Shown here piece after piece: positions 16,198-25,484 of a stretch of DNA of 64,000 nucleotides. Below the pieces are notes generated by a model. That model worked only from the letters and a program-made list of their open reading frames with translations. It ran no database searches and was not told the origin of the DNA. The stretch is taken from positions 744,001-808,000 of the forward strand of contig CAXXFB010000001.1 in the NCBI GenBank assembly GCA_963674545.2. The letters are read 5' to 3'. Position numbers and translations under genes: made by a program. The DNA is from JABGQS01 sp963674545. GTDB taxonomy: Bacteria; Bacillota; Clostridia; Christensenellales; SZUA-584. Each line of letters starts with the position of its first letter. The stretch's first letter is position 1.

Positions 16198-17328
16198 CTA
16201 AATAAGCAGATTCTTCTGCGATTTCTTATCAAAAACGTGCATCAGTCTTATCGGAAAATCAAAGTATACGGGTTTGTCATTTATGTTGTTAAGGTCGAAC
16301 ATCCCCTTTATTTCTTCTGTAGGTACACGGATTATAGCATCATTGCCCTGAATGGTCACATGAAGATATACTTCACTTCCCATCATTTCGAATACGTCCA
16401 CCTTGGCTTCAATAATATCTGCAACATTTCTTGCGTCCTTGCCAACAAGACACATGTGCTCAGGTCTCACTCCCAGCACAACGTCACAGGGTTTCTGGTT
16501 CTTCTTAGATAATATCTTCTGAGCATCGTCAGGAAGCGTCATTTCTCTTCCTTCAAGTTTTACCTCATAATTTCCGTTTTTCACCATAAGCTGTGCATCA
16601 AAAAGATTCATCTGCGGGATTCCGATGAAACCTGCTACAAAGAGGTTTGCAGGCGTTTCAAAAACTTCAGTCGGAGTACCCACCTGCTGTATAAAGCCGT
16701 CTTTCATAATAACGATACGGTCACCAAGCGTCATAGCTTCGATCTGGTCATGCGTTACATATATAAAAGTTGTGTTAATTCTCTGCCTAAGCTTTATTAT
16801 CTCTGCACGCATCTGGTTTCTAAGTTTTGCATCAAGGTTTGAAAGCGGCTCGTCCATTAGAAACACTTTTGGTTCCCTTACTATTGCTCTGCCTATTGCA
16901 ACACGCTGGCGCTGCCCTCCCGAAAGCGCTTTTGGCTTTCTTTCAAGAAGATCTAGAATGCTTAGTATTTTTGCTGCGCCGCCAACTTTATCACCTATCA
17001 CATTTTTCTTTTCTTTTCTAAGTTTGAGCGCAAATCCCATGTTTTGAAAGACGGACATGTGTGGATAAAGCGCGTAGTTCTGAAACACCATTGCTATATC
17101 TCTGTCTTTTGGAGCCACATCGTTAACTAGGCGCTCTCCGATGTACAGCTCCCCTTCGGTGATCTCCTCCAGTCCGGCTATCATCCTTAGTGTTGTAGAT
17201 TTGCCGCAGCCGGACGGTCCAACCAGCACAACGAATTCTTTATCTTCGATCTCAAGGTTGAAATCCTGTACCGCTACAACATCCTTGTTGTACTGCTTTT
17301 TGATTCCTTTCAGCGTTACGTTTGCCAT
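16198..17328 (-). CDS. ABC transporter ATP-binding protein (MsmK/UgpC type)
   Basis: A 376-residue ATPase of the carbohydrate-uptake CUT1 class. It has Walker A GPSGCGKST, Q-loop MVFQNYALYPHM, signature LSGGQRQRVAIGRAI, Walker B VFLMDEPLSNLD, switch His in YVTHDQIEAM, and a C-terminal regulatory OB-fold (GVRPEHM onward). These energise sugar import with two permeases and a lipoprotein; the permeases lie at 24588-26399. I start at ATG 17328 (MANVTLKGIKKQY), the usual family start; an in-frame extension through the repeat-rich leader is unlikely to be coding. A paralogue lies at 18302-19393, so this operon carries two ATPase genes. Confidence 0.94.
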   Translation of the reverse strand: MANVTLKGIKKQYNKDVVAVQDFNLEIEDKEFVVLVGPSGCGKSTTLRMIAGLEEITEGELYIGERLVNDVAPKDRDIAMVFQNYALYPHMSVFQNMGFALKLRKEKKNVIGDKVGGAAKILSILDLLERKPKALSGGQRQRVAIGRAIVREPKVFLMDEPLSNLDAKLRNQMRAEIIKLRQRINTTFIYVTHDQIEAMTLGDRIVIMKDGFIQQVGTPTEVFETPANLFVAGFIGIPQMNLFDAQLMVKNGNYEVKLEGREMTLPDDAQKILSKKNQKPCDVVLGVRPEHMCLVGKDARNVADIIEAKVDVFEMMGSEVYLHVTIQGNDAIIRVPTEEIKGMFDLNNINDKPVYFDFPIRLMHVFDKKSQKNLLI

Positions 17329-17373
17329 AAATTCTCTCAGCTCTGGTAAAAGTGCCTCCGCATCTGTTACCTC

Positions 17374-17503
17374 GTCCGTATGCGCATACGTCATACGGAC
17401 ATTACGACAGGTCTCCACACTGCCGCACCGCAAGCCCTGCGGAAATTTCACTCCTCCTTTTTTTAACATACCGCCGGCCAGTGAGTGGAGTGGGAGGCGG
17501 TAT
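17374..17503 (-). repeat. inverted repeats in the leader of the 16198 gene
   Basis: The 180-base gap between YesL and the ATPase gene holds a 9-bp perfect inverted repeat (gtccgtatg at 17374-17382, catacggac at 17392-17400). It contains the 14-bp palindrome cgtatgcgcatacg (17377-17390). A second pair, ataccgcc at 17468-17475 and ggcggtat at 17496-17503, lies nearer the YesL stop. A strong ribosome-site-like aaaggagg sits between them with no well-placed start codon. This may be a structured leader or an operator; the role is unknown. Confidence 0.4.
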
Positions 17504-17509
17504 GAATAT

Positions 17510-18286
17510 TCAACTTTGGTTTTGCCTGCCGGCTTTTGCGATCCTGTCACGTTCTTCCTGCCAGCTTGTAAACTTCCCGGCCTGTTCAAACTCGTTTGGC
17601 TTCTCTTCCGGCTTTTCCAAATACTTTTGCATAGCTGGATAAGCATGAAACATAGCTACGAAGTTAGCCAGCGAGAAAATTATCATAATGAACGCAGGCA
17701 GAGAATACGGCAGCATGCCTATCCCCAGGCCAAGTAAAATAGCATTAATGACAAGAACTATCAGGTTTCGTTTTATGCACACAAATACAAGATAAAATGC
17801 GTTTTTGAACATCTTTCCGAAAGGAACTTCAAGATATGCAATCTGCGCGAAGATGTAATTGCCCATTAGCAAGATGATTATAAAGCAACCAGCACCGATA
17901 GCTGCAGGTATCATCCTCAGCCATCCGAGAGCTTCTAGGCTGGTATAAAACCACACCCCGAAAGCGGACAGCGCCATTATCACAAACACTATCGCACCTG
18001 CACCCAGCGACTTTAAAAACTCTTTCTTAAAACATGAAAAGAAGTCTCTGAAGAGGAAATGGTTCTTATCTCTCATCATGGTCAGTGTTATCCTGCTCAT
18101 CGCCGTTATAGCCGCCGGTATAGTCACTACTGGTATACAGAAAACTAAAAACAGCATGTTGAGCTTTAAAAGAGTCCAGAACTCTCTCCATAATATCTCG
18201 AAAAACAGAGCCATACCCTTTTTCTTTGGCTTGTCCTTCGGTATTCCGGGGCCCGGCTTGTTTATATATCTATCAAATATACCCAT
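17510..18286 (-). CDS. YesL family (DUF624) membrane protein
   Basis: A 258-residue membrane protein of the YesL/DUF624 family, which is commonly encoded beside CUT1 sugar ABC transporters; its biochemical role is not established. The start MGIFDRYINKPGPGI is typical. About five hydrophobic segments follow (near residues 38-62, 93-113, 122-145, 170-190, 195-215), and there is a charged cytoplasmic tail. ATG 18286 has aaagga upstream. It is sandwiched between two ATPase genes, 15 bases after the first, which fits a shared transport operon. Confidence 0.88.
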   Translation of the reverse strand: MGIFDRYINKPGPGIPKDKPKKKGMALFFEILWREFWTLLKLNMLFLVFCIPVVTIPAAITAMSRITLTMMRDKNHFLFRDFFSCFKKEFLKSLGAGAIVFVIMALSAFGVWFYTSLEALGWLRMIPAAIGAGCFIIILLMGNYIFAQIAYLEVPFGKMFKNAFYLVFVCIKRNLIVLVINAILLGLGIGMLPYSLPAFIMIIFSLANFVAMFHAYPAMQKYLEKPEEKPNEFEQAGKFTSWQEERDRIAKAGRQNQS

Positions 18287-18301
18287 TTGCTATTTTCCTT
18301 T

Positions 18302-19393
18302 CTATACCGCTTTCACGTTTTTGCCTGTCTCTCTGTCAAAAACGTGAAGCTTCTTTAGGTCAATGACAAGCGGATATTCTTTTATCTTCATAAAAACATT
18401 GTTGCGTATCCTTGCACTCATCTTTATATCATCATATATAAACAGGCCGTAAGATTCTGCGCCAAGCGATTCCGTGGTCTGATACTGCGCATCTATACTG
18501 CAATACTCTTCCAGTCCGTCAGGTTCAAGATGCATATCCTCCGGCCTTATGCCTAGTATCACCTGCCTGCCTTTATACTTTTTTTCTATCCCTTTAAGTT
18601 CGATACTGTTGTCATTCAGCTTCACATACATCCTGTCGCCGTCTTCAGCCTCAATTACTGCCGGCAAAAAGTTCATCTTCGGTGTGCCTATAAGCCCTGC
18701 CGCAATAATGTCAGCAGGCTCGTTATATACCTTCCAAGGCTTGTCTATCTGGCGTATTTCACCCTCATACATAATAGCTACCCTGTCTCCCATCACCATC
18801 GCTTCCGTTTGGTCATGGGTAACGTATACAAACGTTGTGCCAAGCTCGTTGTGCATCTTTACTATCTGCGCCCTTAATTCCATCCTCATGTTCGTATCAA
18901 GGTTTGAAAGCGGTTCGTCAAGCAAAAACAGCTCCGGGTCACGTATTATCGCTCTTCCAAGCGCAACTCTCTGGCGCTGTCCGCCGGATAACGCTCTCGG
19001 GCGCCGGTTCAGTAGATGCTCGATATCAAGCAGTTTAGCCATCCGCATTACACGTTTGTCCATCTCCTCTTTTTGCACCTTTTTCATCTTCAAAGGAAAC
19101 GCTATGTTTTTATATACGGTCAGATGCGAATACAAAGAGTAGTTCTGGAAGACCATCGCAGTGTTTCTGTCCTGAGGAAGCTTCCTGTTCACTAGCTCTT
19201 CATCAAAGAAGATGCTTCCTTCCTCCGGTCTCTCCAGCCCGGACAGCAGCCTTAGTATAGTCGTTTTCCCGCAGCCGGACGGTCCGTACAAAACAAGAAA
19301 CTCTCCGTCCTCAATATCAAGGTTAAAGTTTTCCAGCGCTACCGTCCCCGATTTATATACCATTTTTACATTTTCCATTTTTATCTTTGGCAC
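18302..19393 (-). CDS. ABC transporter ATP-binding protein (MsmK/UgpC type), second copy
   Basis: A 363-residue CUT1-type ATPase with Walker A GPSGCGKTT, Q-loop MVFQNYSLYSHL, signature LSGGQRQRVALGRAI, Walker B LFLLDEPLSNLD, switch His in YVTHDQTEAM and a C-terminal regulatory domain (GIRPEDMHLEP). The start is GTG at 19393 with gaggtg five bases upstream. It differs clearly from the 16198 paralogue, notably in the C-terminal domain, so the two are not a recent duplication. They may form a heterodimer, or one may serve another importer; this is inference. Confidence 0.94.
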   Translation of the reverse strand: MPKIKMENVKMVYKSGTVALENFNLDIEDGEFLVLYGPSGCGKTTILRLLSGLERPEEGSIFFDEELVNRKLPQDRNTAMVFQNYSLYSHLTVYKNIAFPLKMKKVQKEEMDKRVMRMAKLLDIEHLLNRRPRALSGGQRQRVALGRAIIRDPELFLLDEPLSNLDTNMRMELRAQIVKMHNELGTTFVYVTHDQTEAMVMGDRVAIMYEGEIRQIDKPWKVYNEPADIIAAGLIGTPKMNFLPAVIEAEDGDRMYVKLNDNSIELKGIEKKYKGRQVILGIRPEDMHLEPDGLEEYCSIDAQYQTTESLGAESYGLFIYDDIKMSARIRNNVFMKIKEYPLVIDLKKLHVFDRETGKNVKAV

Positions 19394-19451
19394 TATATCA
19401 CCTCATAAATGTATTTATGGTATTGTACCGCATTCTCATCTGTACATCAAT

Positions 19452-20918
19452 TTAAAACAGCTTGTTTATTTCCTCTACCAACCGCTCTGTTAGTTCGTCT
19501 CCGCCTTCCGGCCCAACCTTTATCGATATAGGCTTAGACGAATAGCTGCCTCCGTTGATAGCAGCCTGTGTCGGCAGATACATACCCCGTCCGTTAGTCA
19601 ACTGGAATATAAACGCCTGTTTTGCTTTGCACTTTGCACGAATTCTTTGTCCGTACTCAACAAAAAGTTCAAACGGACATGTAGCAACAGCAATCTGCCC
19701 TATGCGCATCACGCTCACATGAAGCCCGTAACTCTCGCTTTCGTTTTGCTCGTTCCAGCGGTTAATAACGCCCATAGGCTCAAAAAGGCTGATAACATCG
19801 CTCGATTCCATTCTGTTTTCAGACGAAAATTCAGAGCGTTTCTTTTCTATCGTTTCCTTTGCTTCTTGATAATCTTCCTCTGTTACTTTCTTTAAAGGAA
19901 GCTCCATATCAAATGTAGTATGTGCAAACTCCGGCTTTGTCTGCACGTAGTTCTTTGCAGTTCTGTATCCACGCACAACAGCCTGCGCTATCCTCTCGCC
20001 GATAAGCTGGCATTCCTCCGCCATGTCGAAGTTTCTGAAGACTTCTCCTGCCTGAGCGTTCCATTCTTTGAGCGCCTGAACATTGTCTTTAGATATTCGC
20101 ACAAGGTCAAGCGGATTCTGGTCTCCGGCAGCGCCGCATATTGACAGCACATTTATGTTGCCAAATTGCTCTCTTATCTCACTTCTGGCATAACACCAGT
20201 AGTCAGCCGTTATGAACCTGTGCAGTTCAAATACCTGCGACGGGCATGGCACATCCACAAGCACTCCTGTAAGGTTTCTGTCCATGTCCCACGTATAAAG
20301 CATATCTATCGTATGGTCCACCGGTCCTTCGAACCTAAGAAAATTATCCTGTGAACAAACGCCATACATCTTGCTCTCTATCTTACCATTCCCGGCGTCA
20401 AAAACAGGACGGCGATTGAAGCCTATTGCTGCGTAATCCGTAGCATAGCTTATGCCTCCGGGCGCTCTGTTTCTCCAAGCGTCAAGTATCACCGTCACCA
20501 GTCGTTCATGCAAAAATTCTTTTTCTTCTTCGCTGGTCATCATGTCTTCAGGCTCTTCTACCTCCGGCACAATTTCTTCCCCGAGATATTTTTTAAAAAA
20601 CTCACGGTGAGGATCAATCATAAACTGCCCGGAGTTATGCGTATGAGTTGCGCTAAACGTTATCTTGTCCGCATCAATGCCGTCGACACCGTCAACTTCC
20701 TCACGTGCCCACTTTATATGGAAAGGATGGACTGCTGCAACATCAAGCGAAACCATTATGCACTGCTCATCTGCGTTTTCAATTGCGAGAGCAGTTGTGT
20801 ATATCGGATCGTGCACATAACTGGATACACGATGGTATAATTGTCCGTGCAGCGTAATCGGCCTTTTCGGTGTTATAGATTCACTCGCCCATCCGATATT
20901 CAAATTGCCTTTACTCAT
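19452..20918 (-). CDS. neutral/alkaline ceramidase-like hydrolase, copy 1
   Basis: A 488-residue protein resembling the N-terminal domain of neutral/alkaline non-lysosomal ceramidases (zinc amidases). The opening reads IGWASESITPKRPITLHGQL, and the zinc-site motif SATHTHNSGQ (near residue 90) parallels the family's THTHS signature. Further conserved stretches are GFNRRPVF, DHTIDMLYTWDMDRNL and CGAAGDQNP. No signal peptide is visible, so unlike secreted ceramidases it is probably cytoplasmic and acts on an imported small molecule. ATG 20918 has aaaggag upstream. A close paralogue lies at 21512-22984, separated by a FUSC-type gene. A core of about 105 residues is nearly identical between the copies while the ends have drifted. 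Confidence 0.75.
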   Translation of the reverse strand: MSKGNLNIGWASESITPKRPITLHGQLYHRVSSYVHDPIYTTALAIENADEQCIMVSLDVAAVHPFHIKWAREEVDGVDGIDADKITFSATHTHNSGQFMIDPHREFFKKYLGEEIVPEVEEPEDMMTSEEEKEFLHERLVTVILDAWRNRAPGGISYATDYAAIGFNRRPVFDAGNGKIESKMYGVCSQDNFLRFEGPVDHTIDMLYTWDMDRNLTGVLVDVPCPSQVFELHRFITADYWCYARSEIREQFGNINVLSICGAAGDQNPLDLVRISKDNVQALKEWNAQAGEVFRNFDMAEECQLIGERIAQAVVRGYRTAKNYVQTKPEFAHTTFDMELPLKKVTEEDYQEAKETIEKKRSEFSSENRMESSDVISLFEPMGVINRWNEQNESESYGLHVSVMRIGQIAVATCPFELFVEYGQRIRAKCKAKQAFIFQLTNGRGMYLPTQAAINGGSYSSKPISIKVGPEGGDELTERLVEEINKLF

Positions 20919-20943
20919 TACTTATCTCCTTTGTTAACAATCA

Positions 20944-21441
20944 CTATTCACTGTTGCTTGAGCTGGGCAGGAACATGTTTACCAGGGTAGCAATAACTGC
21001 ACCGACTGCTGTATCCACCAGCCTGCTTATGGTATATGAAACAGGCTCATAGTTTCGTATGTTATAATTCAGCGCAATAACAAGAATGATAATAGTTGAA
21101 TATGTTATGTATTGTTTGAGCCTTAAGACATTACACAGATACATGTTCAGTAAAACCATAGCAGGCAGAACGGCTATATACCATATCTCAGGGTACTTAG
21201 GCATTACTGAACCCAGCTGTATAGCTGCAAACGCCAGCGCTCCGCCTATACCGGTCGATATAAGGCGTGTCTTTGCTGATACAATGCTCTCATCCCTGGT
21301 CGGCATCATACATATGACGGCGTTGACAGGTGCAAGAATTGCTTCCCTGTCAAAGATCACAACATACACCATGCTAAGTGCAACCGCAATAATTGTTTTT
21401 CCGACTCTCCATCCTACCCGATACTGCAAGTCTATTCTCAC
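20944..21441 (-). CDS. FUSC family (aromatic acid exporter-type) membrane protein
   Basis: A 165-residue membrane protein matching the short FUSC/DUF939 family, related to aromatic acid exporters. It has several hydrophobic segments: KTIIAVALSMVYVVIFD, the ISTGIGGALAFAAIQLG segment, one near residues 88-105, one near 112-128 and one at the C-terminus. The motif AILAPVNAVICMM with the following charged residues is typical of the family N-terminal domain. The start is GTG at 21441 with aagggtaa upstream. It lies between the two ceramidase-like genes, 25 bases before the second, so it probably moves a substrate or product of those enzymes. The direction of transport is unknown. Confidence 0.78.
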   Translation of the reverse strand: MRIDLQYRVGWRVGKTIIAVALSMVYVVIFDREAILAPVNAVICMMPTRDESIVSAKTRLISTGIGGALAFAAIQLGSVMPKYPEIWYIAVLPAMVLLNMYLCNVLRLKQYITYSTIIILVIALNYNIRNYEPVSYTISRLVDTAVGAVIATLVNMFLPSSSNSE

Positions 21442-21511
21442 AATATTACCCTTTTACAGCACACGTCCTTCCGCGCTTTATATACATATATTTCCTTTAA
21501 GCTATATATCC

Positions 21512-22984
21512 CTAATCCTCAAAAAGCTTGTTTATCTCATCCACAAACCGAACTGAAAGCTCATCGCCACCCTCCGGTCCAACCTTAGTCGAAGCCGGTT
21601 TAGACGAATAGCTGCCGCCTTCGATTGCTGCCTGGGTAGGCAAGTATCCACCCGATCCATTTGTAAGTTGGAATATAAACGCCTGTTTTGCCTTACATTT
21701 TGCACGAATTCTCAAACCATAGTCCACGAACAATTCAAATGAATTTGTAGCAATAGCAATTTCTCCGATTCGTATAACACTTGTCTGGAAACTATATTTG
21801 TCAGTCTTCTTCTGTTCTTCCCAGCGCATGACTACTCCGACCGGTTCAAACATCTCAAGCTGGTCGCTGGACTCCATGCGCTTAGCAGCAGAGAACTGAG
21901 CACATTTATCTTCTATTGTCTTTTTAGCCTCTTCATAATCTTCCTTTGAAACCTTCCTGAGTGGAAGCTCCATGTCAAAAACAGTATGTATGAATTCCGG
22001 CTTCGTCTGAACATAGTTTTTTGCTTTTCTATAACCCCGCTCAACAGCCTCGGCTATCCTGTCAGCTATACTCTGACATTCCTCAGCCATATCGAAGTTT
22101 CTGAAGACTTCTCCGGCCTGTGCATTCCATTCTTTCAACGCCTGAACGTTATCCTTTGATATACGCACCAGATCGAGCGGGTTCTGGTCACCGGCAGCGC
22201 CGCAGATTGAAAGTACGTTTATATTGCCGAACCGTTCCCTTATCTCGCTTCTGGCATAGCCCCAGTAATCTGCCGTTATAAACCTATGCAGCTCAAACAC
22301 CTGTGAAGGGCAAGGTACATCCACCAGTACACCCGTCAGGTTCCTGTCCATGTCCCATGTATAAAGCATATCTATTGTATGGTCAACAGGTCCTTCAAAC
22401 CTTAGGAAACTGTCCACCGAACAAGCGCCGTACATCTTGCTTTCTGTTTTTCCATCTCCTATGTCAAACACAGGTCTCCTGTTAAAACCAACCGCCGCAT
22501 AGTCAGAAGCATAACTTATGCCGCCCGGCTGCCTGTTCTCCCACGCATCAAGTATAACTGTAACAATTCGTTCGTGAAGAAACGCCTTTGCATCTGCTCC
22601 AGACATCAAGTCTTCAGGTAATTCCAGCTTCAATACCTTGTCTTTACCTATATAGCTTTCAAAATTATCCCTGTGGGGGTCATCCATAAATTGACTTGAA
22701 TTATGTGTGTGTGTTGCGCTGAATACTATTTTTTTTGCATCGATACCATTGATTCCATCAACTTCAGAGCGTGCCCTTTCTGTATGCTCAAGATATACCG
22801 CAGCCATATCCATTGAAACTATTATACATTGCTCCTCGCCGTTCTCTATTGCAAGAGCAGTGGCATATATAGGATCATGCACATATTCCGATACTCTGTG
22901 GTAGAGCTGTCCGTGCAGGCTTATCGGCTTGTTTGGTGTTATAGATATTGTAGACCATCCTATTTTTAATTGATTTCTGCTCAT
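21512..22984 (-). CDS. neutral/alkaline ceramidase-like hydrolase, copy 2
   Basis: A 490-residue paralogue of the 19452 gene with the same ceramidase-type motifs: IGWSTISITPNKPISLHGQL, SATHTHNSSQ (Ser in place of Gly in the last motif position), GFNRRPVF and CGAAGDQNP. No signal peptide is visible. The nucleotide sequences of the conserved core differ at many third-codon positions although the protein is almost unchanged. That argues for selection on protein function rather than a recent copy event. ATG 22984 has gaagga upstream. It follows the fucose-isomerase-like gene across a 215-base gap holding a hairpin. Confidence 0.75.
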   Translation of the reverse strand: MSRNQLKIGWSTISITPNKPISLHGQLYHRVSEYVHDPIYATALAIENGEEQCIIVSMDMAAVYLEHTERARSEVDGINGIDAKKIVFSATHTHNSSQFMDDPHRDNFESYIGKDKVLKLELPEDLMSGADAKAFLHERIVTVILDAWENRQPGGISYASDYAAVGFNRRPVFDIGDGKTESKMYGACSVDSFLRFEGPVDHTIDMLYTWDMDRNLTGVLVDVPCPSQVFELHRFITADYWGYARSEIRERFGNINVLSICGAAGDQNPLDLVRISKDNVQALKEWNAQAGEVFRNFDMAEECQSIADRIAEAVERGYRKAKNYVQTKPEFIHTVFDMELPLRKVSKEDYEEAKKTIEDKCAQFSAAKRMESSDQLEMFEPVGVVMRWEEQKKTDKYSFQTSVIRIGEIAIATNSFELFVDYGLRIRAKCKAKQAFIFQLTNGSGGYLPTQAAIEGGSYSSKPASTKVGPEGGDELSVRFVDEINKLFED

Positions 22985-23114
22985 TATGTTTTCCTTCTTT
23001 CTTTTTAATCCGGTGAAAACTTCGCCATATGATACTTAAGCGGACTCTCTAATCATCAATTATATTCCTTACTACAGGTAAGTATAGACAACCTGCTTTT
23101 TCATCATATTGCAT

Positions 23115-23151
23115 TAGCGCTCCGCCGAAGCAATGCTTAAGCGGAGTGCTA
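23115..23151. repeat. long imperfect inverted repeat between two operon genes
   Basis: tagcgctccgc (23115-23125) and gcggagtgcta (23141-23151) pair over 11 positions with one G-T wobble, and the 15-base loop itself contains aagcaatgctt. No U-tract follows on either strand, so it is not an ordinary terminator. It lies in the 215-base gap between the isomerase-like gene and the second ceramidase-like gene. Confidence 0.45.
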
Positions 23152-23199
23152 CGAGGAAATAGAAGGAATATTTAAATTGACTTTCAGTTTTACTATCCG

Positions 23200-24561
23200 C
23201 TAAATAACCTTTATACCTAACAAACCGCACAGGTCACATAATGTCTCATAATGATCGCCATAACATACTATAACGTGCTGAGAAGAAACTTTCTTTGCAA
23301 ACTCAGGTACGCTGCAGTTGTCAGGAAAAACTTCCAGGCTTGGAAGCTGCGGTGATGGGTCATCCCAGCCGTACTCTTCCCAGGCCGGCGGCTGTTTCGC
23401 CTCTCCTGTGTAGATGTGCATATAATATCCGTCATTTTTATATATCAGTCTTGCACAAGTAACATAACCATCTTTTGCTTTCGATACATTAAGAAGTGAT
23501 GATGACAGTTTCCCAAACGCTGCCGGCAATACACGTATATCACCTTTAGTTGCAGCCTGTGTAATGTAATCGGGCACACCTATAAGCATGCTCTCATTGA
23601 AAAACTCATAGTATTCCATATAATAAGCGTCCATGCCTGTTGCCAGCTTCATCATAAGCTGGGTAACATTGCCCATAACATCGTTTTCCGGTGTTGTCTG
23701 AACATCGAAATAATGATCAAGAAGCATGAAAACCATTGCCGGAGGAAAACCAAGCAGTTTTTTCATACCATCAACGTCATTTAGCGTAACAGCACTGTAG
23801 CCTCTTTCTTTAATCTTCTTACCTACAGCCAATGCGTATTTTATGCCTGTCTCCACGACCTTTTCGTCGCTCTGCATTTCAAACTTCCATGTATCATTGA
23901 TATATTTTTTATATTCACTTATTTCTTCATTTGATATACTTTCAAGATTTTGGACCATTTCAAGCATTTCGAAAACTTCAACCTGCGGACCGATCTGGCT
24001 GCGCAGAGAATTCACTTCATACTGTGTTCCGTAAAGCAGCATGTCTGCATATCCCATACTGCCAATGTTAGCTTTTCTTAGTTGTTTCGCAGCATGAGCC
24101 GCCATTATAAACGATTTAATACTCCCTGTCGGTTCCGGCATGTCTATTACGCTGTATATATACTTAAATCTATACCCCTGCGCTTCTAATGCCGGTCTCA
24201 ACGCAGTCGTTCCCGCTTGTCCGGCGGTTGTAACTATCCTGCCGTTTTTACGCCATCCGCACAGACCCCAAATAATCATTGGCAGGTGCCGGAATTCATC
24301 TGTAACGCGGATAACTGCGTGCGTGGGTATCCATCCTGCAATGCATAACACTATACTGCTTATGTCTTCTCCATATAGCTTGTTTACTGCATCTCTAGCG
24401 CTCTTATACTCCGTATCATCCGAAACTATTCCAGCATCAACTAAATCAATATTCAACTCTCCAAGAGTCTTTATCGTCTCATCGTGCTTAATTTTTAAAC
24501 TTTTTATCGGGGTGTTTACTTCTCCAAAACATACAAACCCGACCTTAGGTGTTGTTGCCAT
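23200..24561 (-). CDS. L-fucose/L-arabinose isomerase-like protein
   Basis: A 453-residue cytoplasmic protein of the L-fucose/L-arabinose isomerase fold, which binds Mn and interconverts aldoses and ketoses. The N-terminal alpha/beta domain (VGFVCFGEVNTP, then LCIAGWIPTHAVIRV and LPMIIWGLCGWRKNGR) and the glycine-rich TTAGQAGTTALRPAL stretch fit the family. The later metal-site region is represented by LNDVDGMKKLLGFPPAMVFMLLDH. It is near the lower end of the family size range. ATG 24561 has gggaggag upstream, 26 bases after the ABC permease. The linkage suggests it isomerises the sugar brought in by that importer, possibly feeding one of the FGGY kinases. Confidence 0.78.
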   Translation of the reverse strand: MATTPKVGFVCFGEVNTPIKSLKIKHDETIKTLGELNIDLVDAGIVSDDTEYKSARDAVNKLYGEDISSIVLCIAGWIPTHAVIRVTDEFRHLPMIIWGLCGWRKNGRIVTTAGQAGTTALRPALEAQGYRFKYIYSVIDMPEPTGSIKSFIMAAHAAKQLRKANIGSMGYADMLLYGTQYEVNSLRSQIGPQVEVFEMLEMVQNLESISNEEISEYKKYINDTWKFEMQSDEKVVETGIKYALAVGKKIKERGYSAVTLNDVDGMKKLLGFPPAMVFMLLDHYFDVQTTPENDVMGNVTQLMMKLATGMDAYYMEYYEFFNESMLIGVPDYITQAATKGDIRVLPAAFGKLSSSLLNVSKAKDGYVTCARLIYKNDGYYMHIYTGEAKQPPAWEEYGWDDPSPQLPSLEVFPDNCSVPEFAKKVSSQHVIVCYGDHYETLCDLCGLLGIKVI

Positions 24562-24587
24562 ATTCTCCTCCCAAATGATAAACTTTT

Positions 24588-25472
24588 CTATCCTTTTACT
24601 GCGCCCTGTGTCATACCTGTAACAAAGTATCTGTTCAGTGCAAAGTAAACTACAACTATCGGTACGATGCTGAACATGGTGCCGGCCATTAACAGATTGT
24701 ACTGGGCTGCGCCCTCACCGCCAAAGCTTTTGAGTGCAACAACTCCTACAACAAGCGGGTATGTTGTAGGCTTGCCGAGTGTAAATACCATCGGGAGCAG
24801 ATAGTTGTTCCATGAAGCTCTAAAGCTCATAAGCGCAATGGTTGCCAATATAGGTTTGCATAAAGGCAATATGATATTGTAGTAAGTTCTGAAAAAAGAA
24901 CAGCCGTCAATCTTTGCAGCATCGTCTATCTCCCGGCTGATAGTTCTCATATATCCCATCGTTAAAAACAGGTTAGCTGCAGACATGGTGAATATCTGCA
25001 CTATAGGTATACCGTACATATTGTTAATTCCCATAGCCGTCGCAAGTTTTAATATCGGGAAAAGTGTCACCGCTCCTGCAGAAATAAACATTGTTCCTAA
25101 AAATACATTATACAGAGTTTTTCTTCCTGGAAAATCCCCACGTTGGAAACAATACGCTGCAAGTGATGTGAAAATAACAGTTCCTACCACAGTCAATACA
25201 GATATTATCAACGAGTTCCAAGTATAGTCTGCAAATGTTACCGGGTCTCTTCCAACGGCAGATCCACCCGATGCCCCCATCGTCCATGCGGTAACATAGT
25301 TATCAATGGTAAATTCTTTCGGTATAAGATGTGCTCCGCCAGACATTATCTCTGTATTAGTTTTAAAAGAGGCTGATATAGTATAAGCAATCGGTATCAG
25401 TGTAACGACAACTACTATCAGGAGGAACAAATACAGAAAGATTTTACTTACTTTAAATTTATTCTTTCTCAT
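24588..25472 (-). CDS. carbohydrate ABC transporter permease (MalG type)
   Basis: A 294-residue inner-membrane permease of the CUT1 class with six predicted helices. The cytoplasmic EAA loop that contacts the ATPase is visible as EIDDAAKIDGCSFFRTYYNI near residue 190. Its N-terminus (FLYLFLLIVVVVTLIPIAYTI) is the first helix. ATG 25472 has aggaggcgg upstream, and the gene follows the other permease by 12 bases. With the 25485 permease it forms the channel for the sugar delivered by the lipoprotein at 26591. The ATPases are further down the operon. Confidence 0.93.
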   Translation of the reverse strand: MRKNKFKVSKIFLYLFLLIVVVVTLIPIAYTISASFKTNTEIMSGGAHLIPKEFTIDNYVTAWTMGASGGSAVGRDPVTFADYTWNSLIISVLTVVGTVIFTSLAAYCFQRGDFPGRKTLYNVFLGTMFISAGAVTLFPILKLATAMGINNMYGIPIVQIFTMSAANLFLTMGYMRTISREIDDAAKIDGCSFFRTYYNIILPLCKPILATIALMSFRASWNNYLLPMVFTLGKPTTYPLVVGVVALKSFGGEGAAQYNLLMAGTMFSIVPIVVVYFALNRYFVTGMTQGAVKG

Positions 25473-25484
25473 TTCAGCCGCCTC

